Assembly (NCBI RefSeq): GCF_009193325.2
Contig: NZ_CP059856.1
Coordinates: 4,712,001-4,776,000, forward strand
Reading direction: 5' to 3'
From: Bacteroides zhangwenhongii
GTDB taxonomy: Bacteria; Bacteroidota; Bacteroidia; Bacteroidales; Bacteroidaceae
Length of the DNA stretch: 64,000 bases
Positions 10,083 to 22,395 of the stretch are shown here, piece after piece. The translations under genes and the position numbers were made by a program. How positions within the stretch are numbered: position 1 is the first letter of the stretch; the number at the start of each line of letters is the position of its first letter. Below the pieces are notes generated by a model. The model had not been told where the DNA came from. It did no database searches and worked only from the letters and a program-made list of their open reading frames with translations.

Positions 10083-11498
10083 CTATTCGCTTTTTTTACA
10101 GCGCGATTCTATCTCCTCATTTATATTGTCAATTACATTATCTTCCAGTTCATATTTAGAAATAATGAACATAGCGACCAAAAGTAACAATGCCGGGATA
10201 ACGGCCACAAGCCACAGTATTCCCTGTTCGGCAAAAGGCGATTGTGACACTTCATTTGTCTGGTCGAATCCGACAAAAGCCATAACAAGTCCCGGTACAA
10301 CTCCCCCAAGAGCCATTCCCGCTTTATAGAAAATACCGGTCAAAGCATTGACTATGCCTGAAATACGCTTACCATGAGTATATTCTCCATACGAAATCAC
10401 TTCGGGAACCAAAGCCCACATGTATCCTGTCGCAATAATGACTCCGGTAGATTTTATGAACTGCGCCACAAAGACCAACCATATCTGCGTTTTGAGTACC
10501 GGAACCACAGAAATAATATACAGTAATGCCATACCCAATATAGCGACTGAAAGGAATACATAAAACATTTGCTTTTTTCCAATGGCACGTTTAATGGCAG
10601 GTACCATCGGCATGAAAATGAATGCGGGTATCGAGCCCAAGGCCATGAAATAAGGTAACATCTCCGGTGCACGTACATTATAAATCATATAATATGAACC
10701 GGCAGAATTACCAATGGCCATCATTGCAAAAGCAGTAATGAAAAAGAACGCCAAAATACGCAAAGGTTTATTTCTACAAAATTCTACCCACAAGTCGGAC
10801 ACTTTTACTTTAGATGTCTCCTCCTGATCCATAACCACACGCTCCTTCGTCTGGCTAAAGCAGAACACCAATAACGCCAATCCGATAACAGCATAAATAG
10901 TCATCGTAATAAACCATGCGTTAGCAGATGCAGTAGTATTGATTTTGCCATCGGGAGACAACACCTTCACCAGTATCGGAATACCGTATGCCACGGCCAA
11001 ACCGCCCAAATTGGCAAGAAACATACGCACTGACGTCAACACCGTGATTTCATTCGTATCGCGGGTAAGTGACGCATTCAGTGCTCCATAAGGCACATTA
11101 ATCAATGTATAACACATGGATAATCCAACGTAAGTGAAATAGGCATAGAACAGTGAGCCCGAAAAGCCGTTCCAAAAACAAAGAATAGCAAAACCAGTCA
11201 GCGGAATTCCTCCCCAAATAAGATATGAACGGTATTTACCTAGTCTAGGATTGTGTTTATCGACGAAAGCACCCACCAGAGGATCCCAAAGGACATCCAC
11301 TATCCTGACAATAAGAAACATCACGGCTGCCACTTCCGGTTTAAGTCCATATACATTGGTATAAAAAATCAGCAGATACATACATACGGTCTGGTAAATA
11401 AGGTTTTGCGCCAAATCACCGGAACCGAATCCTATACGTTGAAGCCAAGAGAGTTTATAGAAACCTTTCGCTTCATTGGTCTTTATTGTATTCTCCAT
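10083..11498 (-). CDS. GPH-family sugar:cation symporter (MFS), likely xylo-oligosaccharide carrier
   Basis: 471-residue inner-membrane protein with about 12 hydrophobic segments, of the glycoside-pentoside-hexuronide (melibiose carrier) family. Seen: N-terminal GFGSGDLAQNLIYQ, the family loop DVLWDPLVGAFVDKHNPRLG, and YGEYTHGKRISGIV in the second half. These proteins couple uptake of glycosides to Na+ or H+. Placed between the esterase and periplasmic GH10 genes, it most likely brings trimmed xylo-oligosaccharides or xylose across the inner membrane to the cytoplasmic GH43. Substrate is inferred from neighbours only. Gap of 16 bp to the esterase stop suggests one transcript. Confidence 0.92.
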   Translation of the reverse strand: MENTIKTNEAKGFYKLSWLQRIGFGSGDLAQNLIYQTVCMYLLIFYTNVYGLKPEVAAVMFLIVRIVDVLWDPLVGAFVDKHNPRLGKYRSYLIWGGIPLTGFAILCFWNGFSGSLFYAYFTYVGLSMCYTLINVPYGALNASLTRDTNEITVLTSVRMFLANLGGLAVAYGIPILVKVLSPDGKINTTASANAWFITMTIYAVIGLALLVFCFSQTKERVVMDQEETSKVKVSDLWVEFCRNKPLRILAFFFITAFAMMAIGNSAGSYYMIYNVRAPEMLPYFMALGSIPAFIFMPMVPAIKRAIGKKQMFYVFLSVAILGMALLYIISVVPVLKTQIWLVFVAQFIKSTGVIIATGYMWALVPEVISYGEYTHGKRISGIVNALTGIFYKAGMALGGVVPGLVMAFVGFDQTNEVSQSPFAEQGILWLVAVIPALLLLVAMFIISKYELEDNVIDNINEEIESRCKKSE

Positions 11499-11514
11499 AA
11501 AATAGATAAATTGG

Positions 11515-13173
11515 TCATTTTCTGTTTTTCGTATTCATTTCTATCAAGATAGCTGCTGCCACTCGTTGCCCTAGCGTCTTTTTATCCAATGGATGAATAT
11601 CATTCCATTCTCCTAAATCACTATTTTTAATCAGAGTAACATTTTTATTTGTATCGGCTACTTCCGCCTGCGCTTTCCGGAATTCCGCCCAGGCAGCGCG
11701 TCCTCCTTTATCTGTGGGTGAAAGAAAATCCGCCAGTTCAATGATATAGAAAGGCATATCTGATCTATTCCATCGTTGTCTCCAATCGCTAATCATAGCC
11801 GTCAACAAGTCTTTATACTCATTTCTGCGTGAGACATTCGATTCTCCCTGATACCAGATAACACCGGATACCGTATAGTTCAGCAAAGGAGCAATCATGG
11901 CATTATACAGTCCTGTGGGTTTATAATGAAAAGCCGTTTGTCCCGGAGCAGCGGGCATAGGAGCACCGAGATGATATTTCCAACTCCCCTCCAGATTGAT
12001 CTCCGATTCTCCTTTTTCCGGCTGACCTTTTCCGAAAAGAATTTTATAAGGCTTCTCCTTTACAAATTGAGGACGACCGCCATAACTGAAAAGGCGTATG
12101 GTTATTGTATTTTTTCCGGCTTTCAGCAATCCGGCAGGAATGGTATAGATACGGGGAGGATACTGATAAGAGACAGTCCCCACAAATGTGCCATTTACAT
12201 AAACAGAATCCGCATCCACGATGCATCCCAAGCGAAGAGTCGCTTTCTCTCCCGCCTGTTGTGCAGACACCTGAAAGTCTTTACGGAACCAGTGGGAACC
12301 ATTGATGGTATTTAGTCCGTTTGTTGTCCAGCCGGAAGCAAACAAATCTGTTTCTTTCCAATTGCTATCATCATAATCGGCAGCATACCAAGGGGTAGCC
12401 TCATGCATCCCTTTATCTCCCTGAAACAACGCCACATTCCAAGCATGACTTTTCTTCCTCTCCTCTTTTTTCATTGATTCCACCAAGTCGTCCGATTCAT
12501 AGATACGCTTTTCATTCAAATAAAATGGAAAAGGCTTCAACCCTCCCTCACTGATCCACGCTTCTACCGGTGAACCTCCGACACTGGAATTTATGATTCC
12601 TACCGGAACTTTTGTCTTCTGATAGACATCTTTAGCGAAGAAATAGACCAAAGCAGAGAAAGGCATCACATTTTCAGGAGTCATCGCTTGCCAGGAAATT
12701 CCCGGAATATCTGCCTGCGGAGCATGAAAATTATAGAGCAGAGGTGTTTTTATATAGCGCACCATCGGATAGTTACTGTCCGTAGATATTTCATCGCGAA
12801 AACGATCTGTAACCCGTGAAACAGGCAATTCCATATTCGACTGCCCGGAACATACCCACACATCACCAATAAGAATATCCTTTAATTCGATATCATTAAT
12901 AGTCATCGTATAAGGTCCGCCGGCTTTCAAAACAGGCAAAGTCACTTTCCAGTTGCCTTGTGCATCGGCAACAGTCTTATATTTCTTTTTCAGGAAAGTT
13001 ATATCAACGGTTTCATCAGGATCAGCCGTTCCCCAGATATTGACAGGTTCCCCACGCTGAAGTACCATTCCGTCGGAAACAAGAGCCGGAAGTTTAACCT
13101 TTGCTCCGCCCAACAAGGCGAAGCAAAGGAACACAACTACTAACCCTACCTTATAAAACCAATACTTATTCAT
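11515..13173 (-). CDS. SGNH-fold carbohydrate esterase (sialate O-acetylesterase-like), probable acetyl-xylan esterase
   Basis: 552 residues from the start at 13173, chosen because a signal peptide then begins at once (MNKYWFYKVGLVVVFLCFAL); the frame is open to 13293, but the 40 added residues are polar and the -7 box at 13248-13255 lies inside them. Catalytic Ser112 in CSGQSNMELP (block I), GVIWYQGESN (block III) and the Asp525/His527 pair in WNDIHP define an SGNH hydrolase. A beta-sandwich of about 120 residues (roughly 275-400, with GSHWFRKDF and DSVYVNGTFVG) is inserted in the hydrolase domain, as in sialate O-acetylesterase-like proteins. In this locus removal of acetyl groups from xylo-oligosaccharides is the natural role, but this is an inference. 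First gene of the esterase-MFS-GH10-GH43-GH67 block. Confidence 0.88.
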   Translation of the reverse strand: MNKYWFYKVGLVVVFLCFALLGGAKVKLPALVSDGMVLQRGEPVNIWGTADPDETVDITFLKKKYKTVADAQGNWKVTLPVLKAGGPYTMTINDIELKDILIGDVWVCSGQSNMELPVSRVTDRFRDEISTDSNYPMVRYIKTPLLYNFHAPQADIPGISWQAMTPENVMPFSALVYFFAKDVYQKTKVPVGIINSSVGGSPVEAWISEGGLKPFPFYLNEKRIYESDDLVESMKKEERKKSHAWNVALFQGDKGMHEATPWYAADYDDSNWKETDLFASGWTTNGLNTINGSHWFRKDFQVSAQQAGEKATLRLGCIVDADSVYVNGTFVGTVSYQYPPRIYTIPAGLLKAGKNTITIRLFSYGGRPQFVKEKPYKILFGKGQPEKGESEINLEGSWKYHLGAPMPAAPGQTAFHYKPTGLYNAMIAPLLNYTVSGVIWYQGESNVSRRNEYKDLLTAMISDWRQRWNRSDMPFYIIELADFLSPTDKGGRAAWAEFRKAQAEVADTNKNVTLIKNSDLGEWNDIHPLDKKTLGQRVAAAILIEMNTKNRK

Positions 13174-13247
13174 TCTGTCTTTTCTTTTATATGTCTTTAT
13201 TTCATGATAATTTAGCAAGAGAAGAACTCCATCGGGATTCCACTTTG

Positions 13248-13255
13248 CAAACTTA
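13248..13255 (-). promoter_or_regulatory. Promoter (-7 box) of the esterase block
   Basis: Minus-strand TAAGTTTG fits TAnnTTTG and lies about 75 bp upstream of the esterase start at 13173. No clear -33 box is seen, as expected for a promoter that needs an activator. A repeat array begins 31 bp upstream of it. Confidence 0.6.
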
Positions 13256-13286
13256 GGAAGTTTCTTCCCACTTACCCAGAAATTCT

Positions 13287-13355
13287 GATTCAAATCATTA
13301 CTCGCTTGTTACATCATCGTTTACGTATGTTACAAAAACTTGTTGCAATGTTACA
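13287..13355 (-). promoter_or_regulatory. 21-bp direct repeat array (putative HTCS operator) before the esterase block
   Basis: GTTACA occurs on the plus strand at 13308, 13329 and 13350, exactly 21 bp apart, and a degenerate fourth copy GATTCA is at 13287. Read with transcription these are TGTAAC, TGTAAC, TGTAAC and TGAATC. The gap between the first perfect copy and the -7 box is 52 bp, the same geometry as the arrays before susC and before the 26637 GH43 gene. Confidence 0.7.
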
Positions 13356-13404
13356 TTCAAGCTGAAACCACCGATAAACAGGAGGAAAGGGAAAGTTTTA
13401 GAAC

Positions 13405-13468
13405 GAGCGGATTACAGTAGTTATTGTTATTCATTTGATCCGCTCCAAGATCATAACAACTACTGTAA
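13405..13468 (-). repeat. Interleaved inverted repeats after the GH10 gene (terminator or RNA switch)
   Basis: Segment A GAGCGGA (13405-13411) pairs with TCCGCTC (13439-13445). Segment B (13412-13430) pairs with 13453-13468 over 16 bp with a three-base bulge (TTACAGTAGTT... with ...AACTACTGTAA). The order is A-B-A'-B', so the two stems cross and are either alternatives or a pseudoknot. It lies about 38 bp past the GH10 stop on the transcribed strand. Confidence 0.6.
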
Positions 13469-13505
13469 CCCTCACTCTTCCCTTCTTTAATCGTTATAAA
13501 ATCAT

Positions 13506-15719
13506 TTATTCCAAATCTCCGGTAAAGTCTTCGCTGACATCTTTACCAGCCAAACCATCGGCCACTCCCTTATAAGCATGTTTACGTGCATAATTAGCAT
13601 CCCAAAGGTTCGGAGCGTCATCCGGTATCCAATTCACATGTTCTTTTTCATTGTCCGATACTCCCCAGATGGTAATACCATATTGTTTGTCCGCCGGGAT
13701 ATACTTCTTGTACATATCAATGACATACTGATACATTTCTGCCTGTTGTGCCAGATTTTCAGTAGTAGGCGACGAGGTGTTAACCTTAATATCCAACTCG
13801 GATACTTTAATCAACTTGCCGGTAGCACCCAGTTTCTGGAACATTTGAGCAATATTGTCTTTATTGGAATCAATAGCAATATGCATTTGTGTACCGATAC
13901 CATCCACTGTGGCCCCTTTGCTTTCGATGTATTCCACATATTTAATCAGACCATCACACTTATTGAGGTTATATTCCAGATTATAATCATTGATGAATAG
14001 TTTGTCATCCGGATTTCCATATAAGCGGGCAAGTTTGAAGGCTTCTACAGCATAATCTTTCGGAGTCAGGAAATAATCTTGCCAATAGAATTCATCAGAA
14101 GCCAGATCAGTTTTGCCTTTACCAGTCTTAATGTCTGATGTTTTTGCATCATCCATCGGTTCATTGACTACGTCCCATGCATGAACATAAGGTTTGCAAT
14201 GGGTAACCATCTTTGAAATCCAGTCTTCCATAGCATCTCTGATAATCTCGGCTTTTTCTTCGTCGGTCTTCTCAATGATAGTAGGACCGGAAGCACGAAT
14301 GACAGCACGAGTCGTCTCGATTTCTTCCAAAACAATATCATCAATATAATAATCTGCTGCCACTAAACCAAAATCAAATAAAAGTTTGGTATGCCCTCCA
14401 GCCTTTGCTGTAATAGTCCATTCAATCAGATTCCACGTATTGGTCACATCCTTTGGACCAGAAAAATCCGCATTATCCTGTACTTGCATTTGGATCTTAC
14501 CATTAGAAACTGTAGACTTAACCCATGCAGAAACCTTATACTGTGTTCCCTCAACAAGCGGTGCAGCCAAAGTGTAACATGCTTGAGCAACATGTATTTG
14601 ATCCCCTGCCGCAGGATTGGTTAACTTCATTGCATATTTACTTCCATTAACCCCCTCTCCTTCTTCGGATATATCTCTGGATGAACCATTTCCCCAAGAA
14701 TTCCATGGGTCAATTGTCCCAGATTCAAAGTCACCATTACTAATGAGATTTACCACAGTAGGCTCACCCTCCAAATCTACAACAACAATATCATCTATGT
14801 AGTAAGTCATATTAGCAACAGCACCTAAATCTATTCGGAACTGAAGCTTATCAGAATTTTCAGCAGGCATTATATCCGTACCTATCAATTCCTTATTATA
14901 AACAATCTGCTGCCAACTATTCGAAGTTGGAATCGTTTCTTTTCCATCAATATTAGGATACGTTGTATTCATTCCTTCAAATGCCAGACGTACAGCACCT
15001 ACTCCTTCTGATTTGATAAAGAAAGAGATTTGGTAACGATGCCCTTCGATTACAGGTATTGCTTCACTCTGAATCTCCAAATCCCACGGTTTGGCCGAAC
15101 TTGCACTTGTAACGGCCTTGATACAACCTTTCGTATTACCCAACCCTTCTGTTGCAGAATGTTCAACTGTCGCTTTTCCTCCTCCCCAGGAAGCCCACGG
15201 AACTATATCCTCGTCAAAACTGCCATTCTGTAAGAGATTTGTTCCAGCCGGCCCCGGAATAACTTCCGGTGCAATCAGACTATTCAGATAACTCGCATTC
15301 TGATTAGTGTGCCAAATCAGACAGTGCCCATAAATGCTGATACCCGCTTCTGTGGTCTTTGTAAACAACTGATCGACCTTATCAAATTTCAAATTCCCTT
15401 TAGAATCGACCATAGGACCGTGCTTCATGGCATATCCTATCGTCAGATCATTAAAGTTCTCATTCACAATGGTAGTCGTTGTCTCGTCACCAAGATATTC
15501 ATCCATCCCCACTCCGATACCCAACTTAAAGTTGGGATCGGATAAATATTCTTTCAACGGCTTGTAACGGGAAATCTTTTCAGCCAACTGTAAAGGCAGT
15601 TCGGAAGAAGTAACCGCTCCATGTGTAGGGTCTTTATACCACTCCATCTTATTATCGTCACACGATGTCAATATCAGCACCGACAAGGCAACAAACGGAA
15701 GCATATTTCTGTATTTCAT
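13506..15719 (-). CDS. Surface endo-xylanase, GH10 interrupted by two CBM4/CBM22-like modules
   Basis: 737-residue lipoprotein (lipobox LTSC, Cys20, followed by Asp-Asp as in surface-exported Bacteroidetes lipoproteins). The GH10 barrel starts about residue 45 and is broken after HCLIWHTNQNASYL (about 131-145). Two beta-sandwich modules follow, each opening with an N(L/I)(L/I)xNGxFE-type motif (NLLQNGSFDE near 161, NLISNGDFES near 324) and ending in YYIDDIV. The barrel resumes near 470 with acid/base Glu520 (WDVVNEPMDD) and nucleophile Glu641 (VSELDIKV). The insertion at this point is known for Bacteroidetes GH10 enzymes and places binding modules beside the cleft. It would cut xylan at the cell surface and pass fragments to SusCD. 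Last gene of the susC operon. Confidence 0.96.
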   Translation of the reverse strand: MKYRNMLPFVALSVLILTSCDDNKMEWYKDPTHGAVTSSELPLQLAEKISRYKPLKEYLSDPNFKLGIGVGMDEYLGDETTTTIVNENFNDLTIGYAMKHGPMVDSKGNLKFDKVDQLFTKTTEAGISIYGHCLIWHTNQNASYLNSLIAPEVIPGPAGTNLLQNGSFDEDIVPWASWGGGKATVEHSATEGLGNTKGCIKAVTSASSAKPWDLEIQSEAIPVIEGHRYQISFFIKSEGVGAVRLAFEGMNTTYPNIDGKETIPTSNSWQQIVYNKELIGTDIMPAENSDKLQFRIDLGAVANMTYYIDDIVVVDLEGEPTVVNLISNGDFESGTIDPWNSWGNGSSRDISEEGEGVNGSKYAMKLTNPAAGDQIHVAQACYTLAAPLVEGTQYKVSAWVKSTVSNGKIQMQVQDNADFSGPKDVTNTWNLIEWTITAKAGGHTKLLFDFGLVAADYYIDDIVLEEIETTRAVIRASGPTIIEKTDEEKAEIIRDAMEDWISKMVTHCKPYVHAWDVVNEPMDDAKTSDIKTGKGKTDLASDEFYWQDYFLTPKDYAVEAFKLARLYGNPDDKLFINDYNLEYNLNKCDGLIKYVEYIESKGATVDGIGTQMHIAIDSNKDNIAQMFQKLGATGKLIKVSELDIKVNTSSPTTENLAQQAEMYQYVIDMYKKYIPADKQYGITIWGVSDNEKEHVNWIPDDAPNLWDANYARKHAYKGVADGLAGKDVSEDFTGDLE

Positions 15720-15743
15720 AATCTTTTCAATTTAAAGTCATTA

Positions 15744-18808
<3,065 letters not shown>

Positions 18809-18827
18809 ATTTAGTCACTTTAAATGA

Positions 18828-21800
18828 TTAAAAGGTTAAATTCAGACCGAATGTATAAATTCGCGGAGAAGGATAACGATAGTTATCAAAGCCTGTAAGC
18901 AAAGCGTCCTGATTGGCAGAACCTATTTCCGGGTCCATCCCTTTGTATTTTGTGAATGTATATACATTCTGCAGGTTACAATAAAGTTTCAGATTCTGAA
19001 TACCAATCGGTGCCAACCATTTACGCGGAAATGTATAGCCGAAAGAGATAGACTGAATACGCAGGAAAGAACCATCTTCCACAAAGCGGTCACTGAAACG
19101 ATAATTGGAATCATCCGTCCCTTTGGCAATAGCCATACGGCAAGCATAAGGGTCACCGCCTACAATCTGTATATTCCGATAATCATCCGGACCATTCGGA
19201 TCAATCAAAGCCAGTTGTGCATAATCCAAAGCCGATTTCAGGATGTTATTATTGCCACGTGGATTTTCAAGTTCACGACGTCCCCAGTTTACAACTTCAT
19301 TTCCTACCGATCCGGTCAGGTTAATGCTCAAGTCGAAGCCTTTATAAGAGAAAGAGTTACCGAAGCCGAAAGTAAAGTCCGGTTCAGGATTACCGATATA
19401 AGTACGATCCTGTTCATTGATAACACCGTCTTTGTTTACATCTTCAAAAATATAATCACCAATCCAGACACTATTCTTGGAAATCGACATACCTTCAGGC
19501 AATGCTACCGGCTTAATTGCTCCGGAAGCATCTTTATAGTAAAAGTCAGTAGCCTTTTCAAAGCGGCCAATCACTTTATAACCATAAAACTGTCCGATAG
19601 GGTTTCCTACTGATGTACGTGTCAGTACGGTTATTGTTTCGCCTGTCTGATTACTCTTATCTATCAGGCTGGTTGCCGTATCCAGCGATTTTACTTTATT
19701 ACGGTTCATAGAGAATACCACGTTACTTCTCCATTGAAATCCGCCTTTATCAATATTCACTGTATTTAAAGTCAACTCAAGTCCTTTATTCTCCAAAGAA
19801 CCCACATTCTTCCAGGGTGCGGAAGTAGAGCCCTGACCTGAAGTTCCCACGTAAGCAGGAAGAGGCACTTGCAACAACAAATCATTTGTTTTCTTATAAT
19901 AAATATCGGCTATCAATTCAATCCTGTTCTGGAAAAGATTAATATCAAGTCCCAGATTACTTGAATAAGTAGACTCCCATTTCAATTCGGGATTCGGAGT
20001 ATTGCCAGCCAGCAATCCTGTTCCCCAAACGGTAGCAACAGATGAATAAATGGCTTTATATGCATTATTAGGCACATTCTGATTACCTACAACACCCCAT
20101 CCTAAACGTAATTTCAGATTATTAATAATATTGTTGTCTTTCAAAAAAGATTCATTGGAAACCTTCCAAGCCAAAGCAGCCGACGGGAACCATCCCCAAC
20201 GATTATCTTTGTAGAATTTGGAAGAACCGTCGCGACGAAGAGTAAATGTCAACAGATATTTGTCATCGTATGAATAGAACAGACGGCCGAAATAAGATAA
20301 AATCGAACTTTCTCCACTATTACCATTATTCTTGGCTGTTGCGGCATCTCCCAATGTCAGGTCGGTTGCAGCATTGGACAAATATCCCATACGGCTTCCC
20401 ATCAGATATTCCCATTTGCTCTCCTGCATTTCCTGACCAATCATTGCATTCACATTGTGCACTCCAAAAGTTTTCATGTAATTCACGATATTTCTCCAAC
20501 TCCAGAACTTATTATATGATTTGGAGAAAGTCCCCTGACGGTCTGTATTTTCAATCGCACCAAAAGTATATGAGGGATCAAATTTATAAGTATTAGCTAC
20601 CCCATAATCGAAAGACAATTCCGTTTTAAACGTCAGTCCGTCAATGATAGTAGCTTCAGCATAGGTGTTTGCCCGAATACCCATTTTCTCGTTGCGGTTA
20701 TCCTTAATCATGGCAAGACCCACCGGATTCGTTTGTACCCATTCGTCCGTATCCGGTCCGTCAAATGTGCCTTCAGCATTACGAACAGCCACACTCGGAC
20801 TCTGCAATAAAGCAGTTCTAATCAACGACTCGTCAGATACAGTCAATTTCTGACGGGAATTACTAAACGCAAAGTTAATACCCATTTTTAAATAGCTCTT
20901 CACCTGGGCATCAAAACTACCTCGTAAGTTCAGACGCCTGAACCCTGAACCAACAGCAATACCATCCTGATTGAGGTAGCCTGCTCCCAAAGCATAGTTA
21001 CTTTTATCAGTACCTCCGGTCACAGAAAGATTATGACTGGTCATCATAGCTTTAGAGAACATCTCATCCTGCCAGTCTGTACCTTCACCTAGTAAATCCG
21101 GACGAACAAAGTTATTATCCTTGTTCACTATTCCCCAATCATTTCCCGAATAGTCTTTTCCTGAACGAACATTCTTATGCTCCGCATATTCACGCAGATT
21201 CAGCATATCCAGTTTTTTAGGCATTTCCTGCCATCCTATATATCCGTCATAAGTTATTTGCGCCTCACCCTTCTGTCCACGTTTGGTAGTAATCATAATC
21301 ACACCGTTTGCAGCTCGCGCACCATAAATAGCAGTGGCGGAAGCATCCTTTAATACGTCCATAGAGACGATGTCCGAAGGATTGATAGATGCCAGTGCAT
21401 TATCACTTCCCGAACCTGTGGAACCGTCGATGATAACACCGTCAATGACAAAGATAGGTTCATTGGAGGCATTCAAAGAGTTGATACCACGAATACGGAT
21501 GGAAGAACTACCACCGGGCATACCGCTATTAGCCTGTACCTGCACACCGGCAGCACGTCCTTGCAGTACCTGGTCAACGGAAGTCACTACAGATTTCTTA
21601 ATGGCTTCATCGTTGACCGATACAACAGAACCGGTCAGGTCACTACGTTTCATCTGACCATATCCAACTACAACTACTTCGTCTAATACTTTTGCATCTT
21701 CTTTGAGGGTAATATCAAACTGCTTTTTCCCGGCTACAGGAATCGTTTGTGTCTGATATCCGATAAAAGAAATCTTCAAGCTACCTTTGGCTGATACATT

Positions 21801-22001
21801 CAACTTAAAATTACCATCCAAATCGGTAACTATACCATTGGTAGTGCCAGCTTCTACTACACTGGCTCCGATAATCGGTTCGCCCGATGCATCTTTGACC
21901 ACTCCCGTCACGGAAACAGTCTGTGCCAATACCCATACAGGGAAGAGGCAGAAAAGAATGATAAGACCTAACGGTCGAAAATAATGATTTGTGCTTTCCA
22001 T
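18828..22001 (-). CDS. susC: SusC/RagA TonB-dependent transporter of the xylan locus
   Basis: 1057 residues. Signal peptide ends near VLAQ (about residue 27). Then a carboxypeptidase-regulatory-like beta domain (about 30-112, GVVKDASGEPIIGASV), the SusC signature DEVVVVGYG, a plug domain (about 118-235, with LQGRAAGV and ASATAIYGARAANGV) and a 22-strand barrel ending with a C-terminal aromatic (GLNLTF). It imports xylo-oligosaccharides, powered by TonB-ExbBD. No STN signalling domain is present, which fits control by the HTCS rather than by an anti-sigma pair. Confidence 0.97.
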   Translation of the reverse strand: MESTNHYFRPLGLIILFCLFPVWVLAQTVSVTGVVKDASGEPIIGASVVEAGTTNGIVTDLDGNFKLNVSAKGSLKISFIGYQTQTIPVAGKKQFDITLKEDAKVLDEVVVVGYGQMKRSDLTGSVVSVNDEAIKKSVVTSVDQVLQGRAAGVQVQANSGMPGGSSSIRIRGINSLNASNEPIFVIDGVIIDGSTGSGSDNALASINPSDIVSMDVLKDASATAIYGARAANGVIMITTKRGQKGEAQITYDGYIGWQEMPKKLDMLNLREYAEHKNVRSGKDYSGNDWGIVNKDNNFVRPDLLGEGTDWQDEMFSKAMMTSHNLSVTGGTDKSNYALGAGYLNQDGIAVGSGFRRLNLRGSFDAQVKSYLKMGINFAFSNSRQKLTVSDESLIRTALLQSPSVAVRNAEGTFDGPDTDEWVQTNPVGLAMIKDNRNEKMGIRANTYAEATIIDGLTFKTELSFDYGVANTYKFDPSYTFGAIENTDRQGTFSKSYNKFWSWRNIVNYMKTFGVHNVNAMIGQEMQESKWEYLMGSRMGYLSNAATDLTLGDAATAKNNGNSGESSILSYFGRLFYSYDDKYLLTFTLRRDGSSKFYKDNRWGWFPSAALAWKVSNESFLKDNNIINNLKLRLGWGVVGNQNVPNNAYKAIYSSVATVWGTGLLAGNTPNPELKWESTYSSNLGLDINLFQNRIELIADIYYKKTNDLLLQVPLPAYVGTSGQGSTSAPWKNVGSLENKGLELTLNTVNIDKGGFQWRSNVVFSMNRNKVKSLDTATSLIDKSNQTGETITVLTRTSVGNPIGQFYGYKVIGRFEKATDFYYKDASGAIKPVALPEGMSISKNSVWIGDYIFEDVNKDGVINEQDRTYIGNPEPDFTFGFGNSFSYKGFDLSINLTGSVGNEVVNWGRRELENPRGNNNILKSALDYAQLALIDPNGPDDYRNIQIVGGDPYACRMAIAKGTDDSNYRFSDRFVEDGSFLRIQSISFGYTFPRKWLAPIGIQNLKLYCNLQNVYTFTKYKGMDPEIGSANQDALLTGFDNYRYPSPRIYTFGLNLTF

Positions 22002-22151
22002 AAAATCATTTTTTTAATTAATAATGATAGTGGTTAATCCAAGTTATAGGTTTTTCTCTTCTTATTTATAATAAGGAATAGAGTAAGGAATTCATGTTTC
22101 CATAAGCAGTTATTATTTTAAGGTGTCCGACAATTCATTTTTTTGTTAATG

Positions 22152-22159
22152 CAAATTTA
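22152..22159 (-). promoter_or_regulatory. Promoter (-7 box) of the susC operon
   Basis: Minus-strand TAAATTTG fits TAnnTTTG. No -33 box is evident. The repeat array starts 32 bp upstream. Confidence 0.6.
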
Positions 22160-22191
22160 TGGATAATATATCAAGCATAGGTGGAGATTTT

Positions 22192-22260
22192 GTTTCAAGC
22201 AGTTGACAGGCGGTTACATACACTTGCATGTACGTTACAAGCTATTGCACACCCGTTACA
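22192..22260 (-). promoter_or_regulatory. 21-bp direct repeat array (putative HTCS operator) before susC
   Basis: On the plus strand GTTTCA (22192), GTTACA (22213), GTTACA (22234) and GTTACA (22255) are spaced exactly 21 bp. The two outer intervals also share TTGCA eleven bases after the hexamer start (22224 and 22245). The first perfect copy is 53 bp from the -7 box. Direct repeats at two helical turns suit a dimer of AraC-type DNA-binding domains like the one at the end of the HTCS. Confidence 0.75.
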
Positions 22261-22350
22261 TACCCCTTCCAGAAGCATTCCTAAAGGGTTTGCACGTAAC
22301 ATCAGTAAAAGGAAAAGTAACAAAGCTAATGCTATTTTAATTTAATATAG

Positions 22351-22358
22351 TATCTTTG
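22351..22358 (+). promoter_or_regulatory. Promoter (-7 box) of the HTCS gene
   Basis: TATCTTTG, a full match to TAnnTTTG, 37 bp before the ATG at 22396. Confidence 0.6.
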
Positions 22359-22395
22359 TCTATATAAAAAGTACCAATAAACCCTGCTTATATTA

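Larger units (their letters stand above)
13174..13505. other. Intergenic region between the xylanase and the esterase block (332 bp)
   Basis: Holds the esterase leader and -7 box (13248-13255), the 21-bp repeat array (13287-13355), and an interleaved inverted repeat (13405-13468) just after the upstream GH10 stop codon. The purine-rich piece at about 13378-13400 shows nothing else I can name. Confidence 0.7.
22002..22395. other. Divergent control region between susC and the HTCS gene (394 bp)
   Basis: From left to right: susC leader (22002 to about 22147), susC -7 box on the minus strand (22152-22159), four-unit 21-bp repeat array (22192-22260), then the HTCS -7 box on the plus strand (22351-22358). 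The long susC leader of about 145 bases shows no convincing hairpin. Confidence 0.7.

Noticed and set aside
22213..22260. GTTACA repeats considered as control sites for the HTCS gene itself.
   Set aside because: They are about 90 bp from the HTCS -7 box, while the 31-53 bp spacing to the susC -7 box repeats at two other promoters, so susC is the better target. Weak autoregulation is not excluded.
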